Positions 38,585 to 49,003 of a stretch of DNA of 49,449 nucleotides are shown here, piece after piece. The position numbers and the translations under genes are program-made. The notes under the pieces were generated by a model. The model was not told where the DNA came from. It did not search any database and saw nothing but the letters and a program-made list of their open reading frames with translations. The stretch covers positions 1 to 49,449 of the forward strand of contig CAMDDA010000004.1 in NCBI GenBank assembly GCA_945890755.1, in the 5' to 3' direction. Every line of letters begins with the position of its first letter. Positions within the stretch are counted from its first letter, which is position 1. This stretch comes from Candidatus Kuenenia stuttgartensis. GTDB lineage: Bacteria; Planctomycetota; Planctomycetia; Pirellulales; UBA1268.

Positions 38585-39727
38585 ATGGCCGACATTCCCG
38601 ACCCCTTTCGTGAGCCCCGGCGGACGGCGGGCGTCCTCGGCCTCCCGGCCGACCGCGAAACGATCCCGATGATCCTGCGGCACGAGGACGTGCGGAAGGC
38701 GGCCAAAAACTGGCAGACGTTCAGCTCGGATGCCCCGCATCGGGTGCCGATCCCCTCCGAGGAGCACCTGCGGAGCGTGCGGCAGCTGCCGATCGAGACC
38801 GACCCACCCGAACACTCCGAGTATCGAGAGCTCGTCGAGCCGTTTTTTCTGCGGGCCAAGCAGCCGGCGTTCATCGCCCGCGTCGAGGCGATCGTCGATC
38901 GGCTGTTGGCGGAGGCGGTGGGTCGCGAATCGATCGAGGCGGTCGGGGAGCTCGCGTTGCCGCTCCAGTCGCGGGCGCTCACGGTCCTGCTCGACGTGCC
39001 CGAGACGGAGGCCGAGCGGTTCATCGGCTGGGGTGTGCACGTGTTTCATGGGGAGCATGGCGTGCGGCAGGCGGCCGAGCTGGAGCGGTACTTGAACGAG
39101 CAGTTCGAGCTGGCCGCCGCGAATCCCGGCGCCGACTTCTACGGCCTCTTGACGACGGCCACGTTTCGCGGGCGGCCGCTCACGCGGCCGGAGCAGCTGG
39201 GCTTCGCGAACCTCATGTTCGCAGGCGGCCGCGACACGGTGATCCACTCCGCGGCCTGCGCGATCGGCTATCTGGCGGAGCGGCCCGAGGCGCTCGACTT
39301 CCTACGGGCCGATCCGGCCCGGATCATCCACGCCAGCGAGGAATTCTTTCGGGTGTTCATGCCGCTCACGCACATCGGCCGCGTCTGCCCGGTCGACACC
39401 GACGTGCACGGAATGACCGTCAAGGCCGGCGACCGTGCGAGCCTCTGCTGGGCCTCGGCAAATCTCGACGAGACGGTCTTCGACGCAGCGGACGAGGTGC
39501 GGCTCGATCGGCGGCCGAATCCCCATGTGTCATTCGGCTTCGGGGTCCACCTCTGCCTCGGCGCCGCCCACGCCCGCACCGTCATGCGGGCCTTGCTTGC
39601 CCGGCTGTGTGCCCGCGTCGAGCGGATCGAACTCGTGTCGAAGGTCGATCGCATGGAGCATACGACCGCCTACGACCGGCCACTCGGCTACGAGTCGCTC
39701 GTCGTGCGGCTTCACGCCGGCTCGTAG
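38585..39727 (+). CDS. cytochrome P450
   Basis: I-helix-like MFAGGRDTVIHS, ExxR EFFR, heme-binding FGFGVHLCLGAAHAR. Confidence 0.92.
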   Translation: MADIPDPFREPRRTAGVLGLPADRETIPMILRHEDVRKAAKNWQTFSSDAPHRVPIPSEEHLRSVRQLPIETDPPEHSEYRELVEPFFLRAKQPAFIARVEAIVDRLLAEAVGRESIEAVGELALPLQSRALTVLLDVPETEAERFIGWGVHVFHGEHGVRQAAELERYLNEQFELAAANPGADFYGLLTTATFRGRPLTRPEQLGFANLMFAGGRDTVIHSAACAIGYLAERPEALDFLRADPARIIHASEEFFRVFMPLTHIGRVCPVDTDVHGMTVKAGDRASLCWASANLDETVFDAADEVRLDRRPNPHVSFGFGVHLCLGAAHARTVMRALLARLCARVERIELVSKVDRMEHTTAYDRPLGYESLVVRLHAGS

Positions 39728-39777
39728 GCCCGTCACGCCGTGACGGGCATAGCCCGTTGCGGAGCAACGGGCCTACG
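39723..39777. repeat. REP-like double hairpin/bidirectional terminator
   Basis: GCCCGTCACG-C-CGTGACGGGC (39728-39748), GCCCGTTGC-GGA-GCAACGGGC (39752-39772), outer 11-bp IR CGTAGGCCCGT/ACGGGCCTACG. Confidence 0.85.
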
Positions 39778-39791
39778 AACTTTGGCTGTCA

Positions 39792-41282
39792 TCACGCCAC
39801 GATTTCCTTGATCGGTTCCACGTGCTCGACGCCGACGAGCTTCTGGTCGAGGCCGCCGAAGAAGTAGCTCAAGCGATTGGGGTCGAGGCCGAGGCAGTGC
39901 AGGACCGTCGCGTGGAGGCTCTTCACATGGAAGCCGGTGCGGCCGTCGTGCACGGGCGTGATCGCCGCCGCGCCCAGTTCGTCGGTCTCGCCCACGCTCA
40001 CGCCCCCCTTGATGCCACCGCCTGCCATCCACATCGTGAAGCCAAACGAGTTGTGGTCGCGGCCCGTCCCCTCGGCATATTCGGCCGTCGGCTGCCGGCC
40101 GAACTCGCCTCCCCAGATCACGAGCGTGCTGTCGAGCAGGCCCGACCGCTTGAGATCGGTGAGCAACGCGGCCACCGGCTGGTCGGTGTTGCCGGCGTGG
40201 AAGTTGTGGTTTTTTTCCAGGTCGCCATGGGCGTCCCAGTTGTCGTCGTTGTGGGCGCCGCCGGAATAGAGCTGCACGAACCGCACGCCCCGCTCCACGA
40301 GCCGCCGGGCCAGCAGGCAGCGGCGGCCGAAGTCGGCTGTGCGGCTCTGGTCGAGGCCGTAGAGCTTCTTCGTCTCCTCGGTCTCCTTGGCGAGATCGAC
40401 CGCCTCCGGCGCGTGCTCCTGCATCTTCCAGGCCAGTTCGTAGGAGGCGATCCGCGCGGCCAGTTCGGAATTGTCGCCGCGGGACAACGCATGGGCGGTG
40501 TTGGCGTCGCGGAGGGCGTCGAGCACCGCCCGCTGCGCCTCGAGCGGCATGTCTTCGGGGGGGGCCAGGTCGAGGATCGGCGCGCCCTTCGAACGCAAGA
40601 GCGTGCCCTGGTAGGTGGCGGGCATGTAGCCACTCGACCAGTTCTTCGCCCCCGAGATCGGGCCGCCCGTCGGATCGAGCATCACGACGAAACCGGGGAG
40701 GTTTTCGTTCACGCTCCCCAGGGCGTAGTTGACCCACGAGCCGAGGCAGGGCGCCCCCGACTGGATCTTGCCAGAGTTCATCTGCAGCATCGCGGAGCCG
40801 TGGATCGGCGAGTCGGCCGTCATCGAATGGATGAAGGCGATGTCGTCGACATGCTGGGCGACGTGCGGAAACAGGTCGCTCACCCACTTGCCACACTGGC
40901 CGTACTGTTTGAACTTCCACTTTGGCCCGACGACGCGGCCCTGGCTCTTCTCGCCGCCGCGGCCCTTCGTCTTGACCTCGATCGTCTGGCCGTCGAGCCC
41001 GTAGAGCTTCGGCTTGTAGTCGAACGTGTCGACGTGGCTGGGGCCGCCATACATGAAGAGGAAGATCACGCTCTTCGCCTTGGGGGCGAACATCGGCGGC
41101 TTCGCAGCCAGCGGATTCACGAACGGCAGGCCGGTGGCGGCCTGTGTCTGCCGGGCGAAGAAGCCCTGATCGAGCAGGCCGGCCAGCGCCAGGCCCGTGA
41201 ACGACGCCCCGGCTTCCCAGAAAAACTCCCGCCGGGTGCGGCGGCAGAATGGTCCGCGATGGGGTGCGTGGCTGTCGGTCAT
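39792..41282 (-). CDS. DUF1501 domain protein
   Basis: RRTRREFFWEAGASFTGLALAGLL; SVIFLFMYGGPSHVDTFDYKPKLYGLDGQTI; VIWGGEFGRQPTAEYAEGTGRDHNSFGFTMWMAGGGIKGG. Confidence 0.92.
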   Translation of the reverse strand: MTDSHAPHRGPFCRRTRREFFWEAGASFTGLALAGLLDQGFFARQTQAATGLPFVNPLAAKPPMFAPKAKSVIFLFMYGGPSHVDTFDYKPKLYGLDGQTIEVKTKGRGGEKSQGRVVGPKWKFKQYGQCGKWVSDLFPHVAQHVDDIAFIHSMTADSPIHGSAMLQMNSGKIQSGAPCLGSWVNYALGSVNENLPGFVVMLDPTGGPISGAKNWSSGYMPATYQGTLLRSKGAPILDLAPPEDMPLEAQRAVLDALRDANTAHALSRGDNSELAARIASYELAWKMQEHAPEAVDLAKETEETKKLYGLDQSRTADFGRRCLLARRLVERGVRFVQLYSGGAHNDDNWDAHGDLEKNHNFHAGNTDQPVAALLTDLKRSGLLDSTLVIWGGEFGRQPTAEYAEGTGRDHNSFGFTMWMAGGGIKGGVSVGETDELGAAAITPVHDGRTGFHVKSLHATVLHCLGLDPNRLSYFFGGLDQKLVGVEHVEPIKEIVA

Positions 41283-41319
41283 GGCTGGCCTCCGGTGGGA
41301 GCCGTCGTGTCGTGCGACG

Positions 41320-44241
41320 TCAGTCGAGGTAGGCGAATTCGTTGAGGTTGAGCAGCATCAGGCAGTAGAGTTCGATCGCGCGGCTCGGGCTCACGCCGTC
41401 GGTGCCCTCCAAGCGGTCGACCAGCGCCACGCCGTCGGCAACCTCCTTGTCGGTGATCGGCCGCACCAGCGCGATCTCGAGGGCCCGGCGGACGATGCGG
41501 GCCGTGTCGTCGTCGGCCGTCGTCCCCGGCTGTTCGGCCGTCGCCAACGCCTCGCGACGGGCGCGGTCGGCGAACACCCGTGCCTGCTTTTGTAAAAAGC
41601 CGCCGTTCATCATGCCCAGCGCCTGCGTCGGCTGCGTGGTCACGAACCGCACCGGGCACGACGTGTCGGTGTCGGCGGCGTCGAAGTCGGCGATAATCGG
41701 CGTCAAGAGCGACCGCTTCCAGTGGGCGTAGATGCTGCGCCGGGCCTGCTCTTCCGGCGGCGACGAGCCCCAGCCCTTCCCCGGCACCGACTGTCCGGCC
41801 ATCACCTCGGCGGGAATCTCCGGATAGACGCCCGGGCCATACATCTTCGGATTGAACGTGCCGCTGGCGACGTGGACCGAATCACGCATTTCCTCCGCCG
41901 CGAGCCGCCGCATGTCGAACCGCCAGAACGAATCGTTGAGCGGATCTTTTGCCAGTGCCGCCGTATTGGCGGTCGACGCGGCGCGGTAGGCCTCCGACAC
42001 GAGGATCAGTTTGTGGAGGGGCTTCAGCCGCCAGCCCGTGGCGATGAACTCCGCAGCCAGCCAGTCGAGGAGGGGCGGATGCGTGGGGGGATCGCCGGCA
42101 AACCCGAAGTTGCTCGAGCTTCGCACGATCCCGCGGCCGAAGTGATGCTGCCAGATCCGGTTGGCCACGACCCGGGCGGTGAGCGGGTTGTCGGGCGATG
42201 CGATCCACTTCGCCAGTGCCAGACGGCGACCACTCGAATTGGCATCCGCCGGGGGCACGATCTCCGGAGTTGGGGCCTTGAGGATGCCTGGAAAGGCCGG
42301 CTCGACCCGATGCTCGGGCTTCTGCTCCGCATGCGGATTGCCCCGATAAAAGACGAACGTCTCGGGCGCGGCACGGCCACGCTCGGTCACCACCAGCGCC
42401 TTGGCGACGGGCACCTGCTCCTTCTTGAGCTTCTCGAGTTCCTTCAGTCGCTGGTCATACTCGCGCCTGCCGTCGGCACCGAGAAGTTTCTCGCCATCGT
42501 CTCGGATCGCCTGGGCGATGTTGAATTCCTTCTGGCCGGCCTTCGCCGTGAGTGACCGCTTCGTGAAGCCCGGCCCCGACCAGGCCAGCGAGAGCCCCTT
42601 GCCATGGAGCCATTGAAAATAGTCGAGCCGGATCGGCAGCCGGCCGGCCCGGAGCGACACGACCGCGGTCTTTGGACTGCCCTCGCCGTGGATGCCGTCG
42701 TATTCGAGGATCTTCCTGCCGTCGATCGAGAGGCGGCTGCCGTCGTCGGAGTCGAGCACGAACGTGTAGTCGCCATCCGCGGGCACCTTGAGGAAGCCGG
42801 TGAACACGTAGCCGAACGAATCAGGTCGCAACGACGGCGCGACCGCGATGTCGAAGAGATTGCTCGACACGATGCCGACATCCTCGGCCTTGAGATCGTC
42901 GAAAACGGGGAGCGTGTTCCACGTATCGCGGTAGAACTGGAACTGCAGGTCGTCGAGATCGCCGCCGGCGGCAGGCCTTGCCGCCCGCCGCTCCCAGTCG
43001 TTGCGAAAGCGGGTTTCGATCGCCGTCACAGCCTGCTGCGCGGCATCGCGGCGGCGCTTGAGATCGGTCACCCTCTCCTGGTAGTCCCGCCTTTCCGCCT
43101 CATTCATGAAGATCGGCCGCTCGATGCCCGGGCCGCCATTGGCCATCGGGGTGATGTTGTGGAAGAACGCCAGCATGGCGTGGTAGTCCCGCTGGGACAG
43201 CGGGTCGATCTTGTGATCGTGGCAGCGGGCGCAGTTGAGCGTGAGGCCGAGGAAGGCTTGGCCCGTCGTGGCGACGATGTCGTCGAGCCAGTCATAGCGG
43301 GACTGGAGCTGGTCCGCCGGCTCGTCGTCCCAGGTGCCGAGCCGGTAGAAACCGGTGGCGATCAGCGCGTCGTTCGACGGATCGGGCAGCTCGTCGCCGG
43401 CGAGTTGCTCGATGACGAACTGGTCGTAGGGCTTGTCGTCGTTCAGCGACCGGATCACGTAGTCGCGGTAGCGCCAGGCGTGCGGCTTGTCGCCGTCGCG
43501 CTCGAAGGAGTTGGTGTCGGCGTAGCGGACGAGGTCGAGCCAGTGGCGGCCCCACTTCTCCCCGTAGTGGGGCGAGGCGAGCAGCCGATCGACCACCCGC
43601 TCCCAGGCCTGCGGCGACTCGTCGGCGAGGAAGTCGCGGACCTCTTTCTCGGAGGGCGGCAGGCCGGTGATGTCGTAGGTGGCCCGACGCAAGACCGCGA
43701 CCTTGTCGGCCCGGGTGGGCACGGGCAGGCCACGGCGAGCGAGCCCATCGCGGATGAACGCATCGATCGGATTCGTGACGCCCTCGACCGCGGGCACCGC
43801 TGGCCGCGCGAGCGTGCGAAAGGCCCAGTGCTCCTTCCACTCGGCCCCCTCGTCGATCCACTGGCGGAGCATGTCCACCTGAGCCGGCGTGAGCCGCGGT
43901 CCCTCGGGAGGCATCTGGAGATTGGGATCGGTGGACGTGATCCGGGCAAGGATCTCGCTCTCCGCCGCCTTGCCCGGCACGATCGCCCGGCTGCCGCTCT
44001 CGAGTTCACTGGTCGCGCCGGCCCGGTCGTCGAGCCGCAGGCCAGCCTCCTGGGTGTCGGGACCATGGCAGGCCACGCACCGCTTGGCCAAGAGCGGCTG
44101 GATGTCCCGCGAAAAATCGACCGGCTCGGCGTCGGCCGTGGCTGCGATTCCAGCCAGAAACCTGGTCAGAATCGCGGAGTAGCAGGCCGCGGTGGCCACG
44201 CGGTGGCGACGCTGGGGCGTATGCAGGCGACGCATCGGCAT
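41320..44241 (-). CDS. PSCyt1/DUF1549/PA14/DUF1553 planctomycete cytochrome protein
   Basis: RCVACHGPDTQEAGLRLDDRAGA; RRATYDITGLPPSEKEVRDFLAD; PA14 FTGFLKVPADGDYTFVLDSDDGSRLSIDGRKILEYDGIHG; NRIWQHHFGRGIVRSSSNFG. Confidence 0.92.
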   Translation of the reverse strand: MPMRRLHTPQRRHRVATAACYSAILTRFLAGIAATADAEPVDFSRDIQPLLAKRCVACHGPDTQEAGLRLDDRAGATSELESGSRAIVPGKAAESEILARITSTDPNLQMPPEGPRLTPAQVDMLRQWIDEGAEWKEHWAFRTLARPAVPAVEGVTNPIDAFIRDGLARRGLPVPTRADKVAVLRRATYDITGLPPSEKEVRDFLADESPQAWERVVDRLLASPHYGEKWGRHWLDLVRYADTNSFERDGDKPHAWRYRDYVIRSLNDDKPYDQFVIEQLAGDELPDPSNDALIATGFYRLGTWDDEPADQLQSRYDWLDDIVATTGQAFLGLTLNCARCHDHKIDPLSQRDYHAMLAFFHNITPMANGGPGIERPIFMNEAERRDYQERVTDLKRRRDAAQQAVTAIETRFRNDWERRAARPAAGGDLDDLQFQFYRDTWNTLPVFDDLKAEDVGIVSSNLFDIAVAPSLRPDSFGYVFTGFLKVPADGDYTFVLDSDDGSRLSIDGRKILEYDGIHGEGSPKTAVVSLRAGRLPIRLDYFQWLHGKGLSLAWSGPGFTKRSLTAKAGQKEFNIAQAIRDDGEKLLGADGRREYDQRLKELEKLKKEQVPVAKALVVTERGRAAPETFVFYRGNPHAEQKPEHRVEPAFPGILKAPTPEIVPPADANSSGRRLALAKWIASPDNPLTARVVANRIWQHHFGRGIVRSSSNFGFAGDPPTHPPLLDWLAAEFIATGWRLKPLHKLILVSEAYRAASTANTAALAKDPLNDSFWRFDMRRLAAEEMRDSVHVASGTFNPKMYGPGVYPEIPAEVMAGQSVPGKGWGSSPPEEQARRSIYAHWKRSLLTPIIADFDAADTDTSCPVRFVTTQPTQALGMMNGGFLQKQARVFADRARREALATAEQPGTTADDDTARIVRRALEIALVRPITDKEVADGVALVDRLEGTDGVSPSRAIELYCLMLLNLNEFAYLD

Positions 44242-44326
44242 CCCTTCACAAAACGAAAGCTCGGGTTATTCTAAGCGGCGTTAAGTAAGTGTCAAACACA
44301 GGGCCCAGAGCGTCGAGGGTGCAGTC

Positions 44327-45547
44327 ATGCGGGTGCTTGTAGATGATCGCGGCGCGGGATGGCTCGTGCGGATGACGATGCTCGTGGCTGCCGTCTGTCT
44401 GCACGGTCCTGCTTCCGCCTCCACGAAAGATGACAAGCCGATGCACGCGCCGCTTTGTGCTCCGACGCACCACCCCTTCGGCACACTCCCCGATGGCCGC
44501 CCCGTATCTCTCTTCACGCTGGAGGTGCCCGGCGGCTGGCGGGCCGAGATCACCGACTACGGCGCGATCCTCACGGAGTTTCATGTGCCGGTCGGATCAG
44601 GATCCGACGGGCAGCCAGTCGATGTCGTTCTGGGGTGCGGCACGCTTGCCGGCTATCTGGCCGGGCACCCCTATTTCGGCGCCACATGCGGCCGCGTTGC
44701 GAACCGCATCGCGGGCGGTGTCTTCGAGCTCGATGGCAGGCGGTACACGCTCGCGAAGAACAACGGCGAGAACCACCTGCATGGCGGCCTCGTCGGCTTC
44801 GACAAGAAACTCTGGAAGGCGACGCCGCGGCTCTCCGACCGCGGCCCTGCCGTCGATTTCGAAATCGTGTCGCCGGCCGGCGACGAGGGCTATCCCGGCG
44901 CGGTCGCGGCGCGGGTCACCTACACGCTCACGCCCGACGGCGAACTGTGGGTCGAGATGTCGGCCACGACCGACGCGCCGACGATCGTGAACATGGTTCA
45001 CCATTCCTATTGGAACCTCGCCGGTCACGATGCAGGCACGATTCGCGGCCACGAGCTCGCAGTGACCGCCGATGCCTATCTGCCGGTCGATACCGGCGGC
45101 ATTCCCACCGGTGCGATCGCCCCGGTCGCCGACACGCCTTTCGACCTCCGGCCCGAGCGGCGGCCCGCGGTCACCCTGGGCTCCGCAATCGACGGCCTGC
45201 CCCCGAGTGCCGACGGGACGAATCCCGGCGGCATCGACCACAACTTCGTGGTCCGTGGCTGGCAGCCTGACGGCAGCCTGCGGTCGGTGGCCGTGCTCCG
45301 CGACCCGGCGAGCGGCCGCACGCTCGAGATCCTCAGCGACCAGCCCGGCATCCAGGTCTACACGGGCAACTTTCTCGACGGCAGCGTGAAGGGCAAAGAT
45401 GGCGTGGCCTACGCCAAGCAGGCTGCGATCTGCCTGGAGACGCAGAAGTATCCCGATGCCATCCATCATCCCGAGTGGCCGAGCACCCGGCTCGACCCGG
45501 GGCAGACCTATCGCCACACGATGGTCCATCGGTTCGGCGTGCGGTGA
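44327..45547 (+). CDS. galM: aldose 1-epimerase
   Basis: VVLGCGTLAGYLAGHPYFGATCGRVANRIAGGVFELDGRRYTLAKNNGENHLHGG; NMVHHSYWNLAGH; GGIDHNFV. Confidence 0.92.
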   Translation: MRVLVDDRGAGWLVRMTMLVAAVCLHGPASASTKDDKPMHAPLCAPTHHPFGTLPDGRPVSLFTLEVPGGWRAEITDYGAILTEFHVPVGSGSDGQPVDVVLGCGTLAGYLAGHPYFGATCGRVANRIAGGVFELDGRRYTLAKNNGENHLHGGLVGFDKKLWKATPRLSDRGPAVDFEIVSPAGDEGYPGAVAARVTYTLTPDGELWVEMSATTDAPTIVNMVHHSYWNLAGHDAGTIRGHELAVTADAYLPVDTGGIPTGAIAPVADTPFDLRPERRPAVTLGSAIDGLPPSADGTNPGGIDHNFVVRGWQPDGSLRSVAVLRDPASGRTLEILSDQPGIQVYTGNFLDGSVKGKDGVAYAKQAAICLETQKYPDAIHHPEWPSTRLDPGQTYRHTMVHRFGVR

Positions 45548-45558
45548 GCCATCCTGCC

Positions 45559-46728
45559 ATGAGTCATGCCGACAATCGGATCGAATCGACGCTCCTGCGG
45601 CGGATCAACGAGCGGCGGCTGCTCGAAGCCATTCAGCGGCACGGACCGTCGTCGCGGGCCGCGCTCACGCGGGTGTCGGGGCTGACGGCGCCGACCGTTT
45701 CGAAGGCTGTCGATTCGCTCCTCAAGCGGGGCCTCGTCGAGGAACTCGAGCCAGTCGAGCAGTCACTGGGGCGGCCCGGTCGGCTCGTGCGGATGGCCGC
45801 GGACTCAGCGGCAGTGCTCGGCGTGGTGATCGATGCGGGCACCTGCTGCGTGGTGGCCACCGGCCTGGAAGGCACGGTGACCGAGGAGCGGACCGTCCGG
45901 TTTCCGACGCCGGCGAGCTACGCCGCGCTGCTCGACGCGGTGGAGGCGGCCTGCCGGGCCGTGATCCAGGGGCATGGCGCCGCCGTCCATGGGATCGGCG
46001 TGAGCGTGCCGGGGCTCGTGAACGAGCGGCTCCAGGAGATCGTCTTCTCGCCCAACCTGCACCTCCTCGATAAGCACAATCCCGCCCGTGATCTCGAGCA
46101 GCGGCTGGGCCTGCGGTGCGTGCTGGTGCAGGAGAGCGACGCCCTGGTGCTCGGCGAGCGGATGAGCGGTGATGCCCAGGATCTCGACGACTTCGCGGTG
46201 CTCGATGCGGCCACGGGCCTGGGCCTGGGCGTGATGAGCGGTGGCCGCCTGCTCGCGGGCCACAGCGGCATGGCGGGGGAGGTGGGGCACATCACGGCCG
46301 TGGCCGACGGCGTGCGATGCGGCTGCGGCAATCGGGGCTGTCTTGAAACGCTCGCCACCGACGCCGCCCTGCTGCGGCTGCTCGGCGAGAAGCTGGGCCG
46401 GCCGGTCGGCCTCGACGAGGCGGCGGCACTGCTCGATGACCGCCCCGGCGATTTCCAGCACGAGATCCGCACGGTCACCGAATACCTGGCGATCGCGATC
46501 GCCGCTGTCATCAACATCTTCAATCCGACGACGCTGTTCGTGCACGGGCGACTGCTGGCGGGCTCGCCCGAGCGATTCGCCCGGGTGCTCGAACGGGTGA
46601 AGCAGCGGACGCTCACCGCGTCGCTCGCCGACTGTGCGATCGTGGCGACGAAGTCGAGCAAGCGGCAGGGGTCCATCGCCGGCATCATCCACCATCTCAC
46701 GAACTCGTGGGCTCCGTCGATCCGCTGA
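45559..46728 (+). CDS. ROK family transcriptional regulator
   Basis: N-terminal wHTH SRAALTRVSGLTAPTVSKAVDSLLKRGLVEEL; LDAATGLGLGVMSGGRLLAGHSGMAGEVGHITAVADGVRCGCGNRGCLETLA. Confidence 0.9.
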   Translation: MSHADNRIESTLLRRINERRLLEAIQRHGPSSRAALTRVSGLTAPTVSKAVDSLLKRGLVEELEPVEQSLGRPGRLVRMAADSAAVLGVVIDAGTCCVVATGLEGTVTEERTVRFPTPASYAALLDAVEAACRAVIQGHGAAVHGIGVSVPGLVNERLQEIVFSPNLHLLDKHNPARDLEQRLGLRCVLVQESDALVLGERMSGDAQDLDDFAVLDAATGLGLGVMSGGRLLAGHSGMAGEVGHITAVADGVRCGCGNRGCLETLATDAALLRLLGEKLGRPVGLDEAAALLDDRPGDFQHEIRTVTEYLAIAIAAVINIFNPTTLFVHGRLLAGSPERFARVLERVKQRTLTASLADCAIVATKSSKRQGSIAGIIHHLTNSWAPSIR

Positions 46729-46750
46729 GCCTCTCCCATCCGGAGCCTTC

Positions 46751-47521
46751 ATGACGACCACACCCCGCTGTTTCTCGCTCGCCGGCCGCACGGCGCTGGT
46801 CACCGGCTCCACGACGGGCCTCGGCCGGGCGACCGCCCGCTGCCTGGGTCTCGCGGGGGCGAAGGTCGCGGTCAACTACGCCAACTCACAGGCCCGTGGC
46901 GATGAGACCCTCACCGCTCTGCGGGCCGACGGGATCACGGCCGAACTGTTTCGGGCCGACGTGACGAGCGAGACCGAGATCGATCACATGGTCACGGCGA
47001 TCGAGCAACGGCTCGGACCGCTGGACATCATCGTGTGCAACGCCACGCCCCCGCAGCCGCTGAAACCCATCGAGGAATACGACTGGGCCTTTCACCAGCA
47101 GATGCTCGACTTCTTCGTGAAGAGTCCCTACTTGCTGGCCCGCCGGGCGTTGCCGGGCATGAAGGCGCGGCAGCACGGCCGGTTCATCAACATTACGAGC
47201 GAGGTCTTTCATCTCGGCGTGGCCCCCTTCTCGGCCTACGTCGCGGCGAAGGGAGGGCAGACCGGCTGGTCGCGGAGCATGTGCCACGAGCTCGCGCCGT
47301 TCGGGATCACGGTCAACATGATCGCCCCGGGCTGGATCCCGGTGGAGCGGCACGAGAACGACCCGCAGGCCGACAAGGACGCCTACCTCGCCACGATCCC
47401 CGTGGGCCGCTGGGGCAAGCCCGACGAGGTCGGCTGGGCGGCGGTCTATCTCGCCAGCGACGAGGCCGCCTTCGTGACCGGCCAGACGATCGCCGTCAAC
47501 GGCGGCCGCACCTGCTGGTAG
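46751..47521 (+). CDS. SDR family oxidoreductase
   Basis: GRTALVTGSTTGLGRATARCLGLAGAKVAVNYA; FSAYVAAKGGQTGWSRSMCHELAPFGITVNMIAPGWIPV; YLASDEAAFVTGQTIAVNGG. Confidence 0.92.
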   Translation: MTTTPRCFSLAGRTALVTGSTTGLGRATARCLGLAGAKVAVNYANSQARGDETLTALRADGITAELFRADVTSETEIDHMVTAIEQRLGPLDIIVCNATPPQPLKPIEEYDWAFHQQMLDFFVKSPYLLARRALPGMKARQHGRFINITSEVFHLGVAPFSAYVAAKGGQTGWSRSMCHELAPFGITVNMIAPGWIPVERHENDPQADKDAYLATIPVGRWGKPDEVGWAAVYLASDEAAFVTGQTIAVNGGRTCW

Positions 47522-47529
47522 GGCGGGAA

Positions 47530-48942
47530 TCACGCGTCGTAATACAGGCAGAACTCGTACGGATGCGGCCGCAGCCGCATCGGGGCGATCTCCTTCTCGC
47601 GCTTCCACTTCAGCCAGGTGGTGATCACGTCGTCGGTGAACACGTCGCCGCGGAGGAGGAAGTCGCCGTCGCGCTCGAGCGCGTCGAGCGCCTCGTCGAG
47701 CGAGCCCGGGGCCTTCGGCACGTTGGCCAGTTCCTCCGGCGGCATGTCGTAGATGTCGCGGTCGAGCGGCTCGCCCGGGTGCATCTTGTTCTGGATGCCG
47801 TCGATCGCGGCCAGGAGGATCGCCGCGAACGTGAGGTAGGGATTGCAGGTGGGGTCGGGGCAGCGGAACTCCACCCGCTTCGTCTTGGGGCTCGCCGAAT
47901 ACATCGGAATCCGGCAGCTGGCCGAGCGGTTCCGCTGGGAGTAGGCGAGGTTCACCGGCGCCTCGTAGCCGGGCACGAGCCGCTTGTAGCTGTTGGTGGT
48001 GGGGTTGGAGATCGCGAGGATCGCCGGGGCGTGGCGGAGGATGCCGCCGATCGCATGGAGGGCCATGTCGGAGAGCCCGGCGTAGCCCGTGCCGGCGAAG
48101 AGCGGGTGGCCGTCCTTCCAGAGCGAGATGTGGGTGTGCATGCCGGAACCGTTGTCGCCGTAGATCGGCTTGGGCATGAACGTGGCGGTCTTGCCGTGCC
48201 GTCGGGCCACGTTCCGCACGATGTACTTGTAGAGGCACATCTGGTCGGCCATGCGGACGAGCTCCTGAAACCGCATGTCGATCTCGCACTGGCCGGCCGT
48301 GGCCACCTCGTGGTGCTGGGCCTCCACGTCGATGCCGCACTGGATCATCGTGAGCATCATCTCGTTGCGGATGTCCATGAGCTGGTCGGACGGCGGGCAG
48401 GGGGCGTAGCCCTCCTTGTGCCGCAGCGTGTAGCCGAGATTGGGACGCTCATCTCGGCCGCGGTTCCACTCGGCCTCGATCGAGTCGAGGTGGAAGTAGC
48501 CCTCGTGGGCGTTCTGGTCGAACCGCACGTCGTCGAACACGAAGAACTCGGCCTCGGGACCGATGAAGCAGGTGTCGGCGATGCCGGTGCTCTTGAGGTA
48601 GTTCACCGCCTTCTTGGCGATGTTCCGCGGGTCGCGGGAGTAGTCCTCGCGGGTGATCGGGTCCTGCACCATGCAGATCATCACGAGCGTGGGGATCCGG
48701 GCGAACGGATCGACGACGGCGGTGTCGGGCATCGGCACGAGGAGCATGTCGCTCTCGTTGACCGCCTGCCAGCCGCGGATGCTCGAGCCGTCGAAGCCGA
48801 GGCCGTCGGAAAACGTGTCTTCCTCGAGCTTGGCGACCGGGATCGTGTAGTGTTGCCAGGCCCCGAGAAAATCGGTGAACCTGAGATCGACCGCCTTCAC
48901 TTCCTTCTCGCGGCACATCGCGAGCACTTCACGGGGCGTCAT
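47530..48942 (-). CDS. glnA: glutamine synthetase type I
   Basis: [93 protein letters not shown]. Confidence 0.95.
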   Translation of the reverse strand: MTPREVLAMCREKEVKAVDLRFTDFLGAWQHYTIPVAKLEEDTFSDGLGFDGSSIRGWQAVNESDMLLVPMPDTAVVDPFARIPTLVMICMVQDPITREDYSRDPRNIAKKAVNYLKSTGIADTCFIGPEAEFFVFDDVRFDQNAHEGYFHLDSIEAEWNRGRDERPNLGYTLRHKEGYAPCPPSDQLMDIRNEMMLTMIQCGIDVEAQHHEVATAGQCEIDMRFQELVRMADQMCLYKYIVRNVARRHGKTATFMPKPIYGDNGSGMHTHISLWKDGHPLFAGTGYAGLSDMALHAIGGILRHAPAILAISNPTTNSYKRLVPGYEAPVNLAYSQRNRSASCRIPMYSASPKTKRVEFRCPDPTCNPYLTFAAILLAAIDGIQNKMHPGEPLDRDIYDMPPEELANVPKAPGSLDEALDALERDGDFLLRGDVFTDDVITTWLKWKREKEIAPMRLRPHPYEFCLYYDA

Positions 48943-49003
48943 GGAATCCTCCTGGGCAGAGGACCATCGTACCTCCGCGCGGGCGGGAGTGCCTTGGCAG
49001 GCC

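Noticed and set aside
39822-41345. 507-aa plus-strand ORF
   Set aside because: Antisense shadow of the DUF1501 gene.
42604-44274. 556-aa plus-strand ORF
   Set aside because: Antisense shadow of the DUF1549/PA14/DUF1553 gene.
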